A DNA stretch of 64,000 bases from Marinobacterium stanieri (GTDB lineage Bacteria > Pseudomonadota > Gammaproteobacteria > Pseudomonadales > Balneatricaceae), in assembly GCF_900155945.1 (NCBI RefSeq), contig NZ_FTMN01000007.1, positions 220,520 to 284,519 on the forward strand. Reading direction: 5' to 3'. The notes under the pieces were generated by a model, which had not been told where the DNA came from, made no database searches, and saw nothing but the letters and a program-made list of their open reading frames with translations. Each line of letters opens with the position of its first letter. Positions within the stretch are counted from its first letter, which is position 1. Made by a program: the position numbers and the translations under genes. Positions 63,408-64,000 of this stretch are shown here, piece by piece.

Positions 63408-63821
63408 TTACTCCGATCCATCGTAAATATCAAGCGCGAGCATAATGCCGCGATTGCCAAGCTCTACCAATGTCTTGGGTGATATATCCATGCCTTCATT
63501 GCTTTTTTCCATGAATATCCCACAAAACAAATCAATGCTGTACTTACTTGATAGCTCATTCCAAATAGTTAAATCACTGGACAATTGGCTTAGTATTTCC
63601 GAAACTTGGCCATCAATATCTTCTGGCTCGCATTCCGCTGCTACCAAAGACCAGTGGCCACTTTTTCGTTCGTAATGGCTACCTGTTCTTTTGTTGATAC
63701 GAACATCATCTTTCGAATACATAGTTGTACCCTCACACCCCAAAACATCTGATATCTCCTTGGGATTAAGAGAGTCACCTATTAATCGTAAAGACGCTTT
63801 CGATCTACTTACTTGTGCCAT
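63408..63821 (-). CDS. DUF4279 family protein in an integron cassette
   Basis: 137 aa. The N-terminal pattern SKASLRLIGDSLNPKEISDVLG and YERKSGHWSLVA, with a later ILSQLSSDLTIW and the end GIMLALDIYDGSE, matches DUF4279, a common family of integron cassettes. The ATG lies about 15 bases after the R' site of the upstream attC, and the gene ends 5 bases before its own attC. The function of DUF4279 is unknown. Confidence 0.82.
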   Translation of the reverse strand: MAQVSRSKASLRLIGDSLNPKEISDVLGCEGTTMYSKDDVRINKRTGSHYERKSGHWSLVAAECEPEDIDGQVSEILSQLSSDLTIWNELSSKYSIDLFCGIFMEKSNEGMDISPKTLVELGNRGIMLALDIYDGSE

Positions 63822-63830
63822 TTCTTTTTA

Positions 63831-63904
63831 TGCCTAACGCCTAATTTAGGGGCCGGAACTGCGTAGCAGTGGAGGTCCCAGCCCGCTTGCGGGCGACTAC
63901 AATT
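63831..63904 (-). repeat. attC site of the preceding cassette, 5' end degenerate
   Basis: The minus strand ends GGCCCCTAAATTAGGCGTTAGGC (R' GCGTTAGGC, given here in two overlapping parts: GGCCCCTAAATTAGG and GGCGTTAGGC). The hairpin core has GCCCGCAAGCGGGC and GGGACCTCCACTGC, like the other attC. The 5' R'' box reads CATACAAG instead of GCCTAACAAG, so that end is degenerate or cut by the unknown sequence beyond 63905. Confidence 0.75.
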
Positions 63905-64000
63905 ACTTGTATGGATAATTCTCTGTGTTTTTCGGGTAAATTGGGACCCACCCTCAACGGCCATTGAGGGCCTTCATGCAGCAGCTCGATTGAGCGACGG
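63905..64000. other. Unassigned sequence next to a truncated attC
   Basis: The last 96 bases carry an inverted repeat (CCCTCAA at 63952-63958 and TTGAGGG at 63964-63970) and no ORF I recognise. Where the gene of the preceding cassette is expected, I see no clear coding frame. It may be the end of a mobile element that entered the attC, or a non-coding cassette tail. Confidence 0.3.

Overview
The window looks like the chromosome of a marine gammaproteobacterium of the Oceanospirillales/Marinobacterium type. This rests on the housekeeping set (minCDE, purT, cysG, argP-argO, tmcA, deaD, an NhaD-type Na+/H+ antiporter, a GlrK/QseG/GlrR-like system, feoAB) and on codon style. I ran no database search. 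By eye the core (about 10-59 kb) is moderately GC-rich. Both ends (about 3-9.5 kb and 60-64 kb) are clearly more AT-rich and carry accessory genes.

Layout. 1-7.3 kb is a signalling block: a multi-PAS hybrid histidine kinase that runs off the left edge, then an AT-rich three-gene module (CHASE histidine kinase, stand-alone receiver, receiver-GGDEF-EAL). 7.3-9.5 kb holds small accessory genes (VOC protein, DUF1801 protein, secreted alpha/beta hydrolase). 9.8-16.2 kb holds a DJ-1/PfpI protein divergent from a MocR regulator, an AbrB-type membrane protein, an ICMT-like protein, azlCD and a panE-like gene. 16.3-19.8 kb is a ferrous iron cluster (feoA, feoB, Cys-rich protein) with a Fur-box-like site and a divergent secreted protein. 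19.9-25.2 kb holds a HopJ-like gene, dinB, a small very basic gene, an OlsF-like ornithine-lipid synthase preceded by four 11-bp-phased Pho-box-like repeats, a DnaJ-domain membrane protein, a lipoprotein and a dodecin.

25.3-28.7 kb is the sensor kinase/lipoprotein/sigma54 response regulator operon. 28.9-34.6 kb has a TPR-methyltransferase, tmcA, a degenerate GGDEF protein, an Smr protein and a LysM-like protein. 34.7-43.5 kb has deaD, argP/argO, purT, a repeat protein, a GIY-YIG protein, nhaD, cysG and a glutaredoxin. 43.7-45.5 kb is minCDE. 45.8-51.9 kb has two paralogous chemoreceptors on either side of a cold-shock gene. 51.9-59.8 kb is mostly minus-strand: LysE and AraC, a diguanylate cyclase, a GST, an LRR/zinc-ribbon protein, a PhoN-like phosphatase, a BamA-like barrel, and a plus-strand UspA.

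The last 4 kb is accessory: a LysE exporter, a DinB-fold protein, AT-rich orphan ORFs, then two integron gene cassettes (one DUF4279) with recognisable attC sites. The cassettes are cut by an IS3-family transposase remnant. No rRNA, tRNA or CRISPR array was seen. Several operons have translationally coupled overlaps (CHASE kinase/receiver, feoA/feoB/Cys-rich, azlC/azlD, minD/minE, degenerate GGDEF/tmcA).
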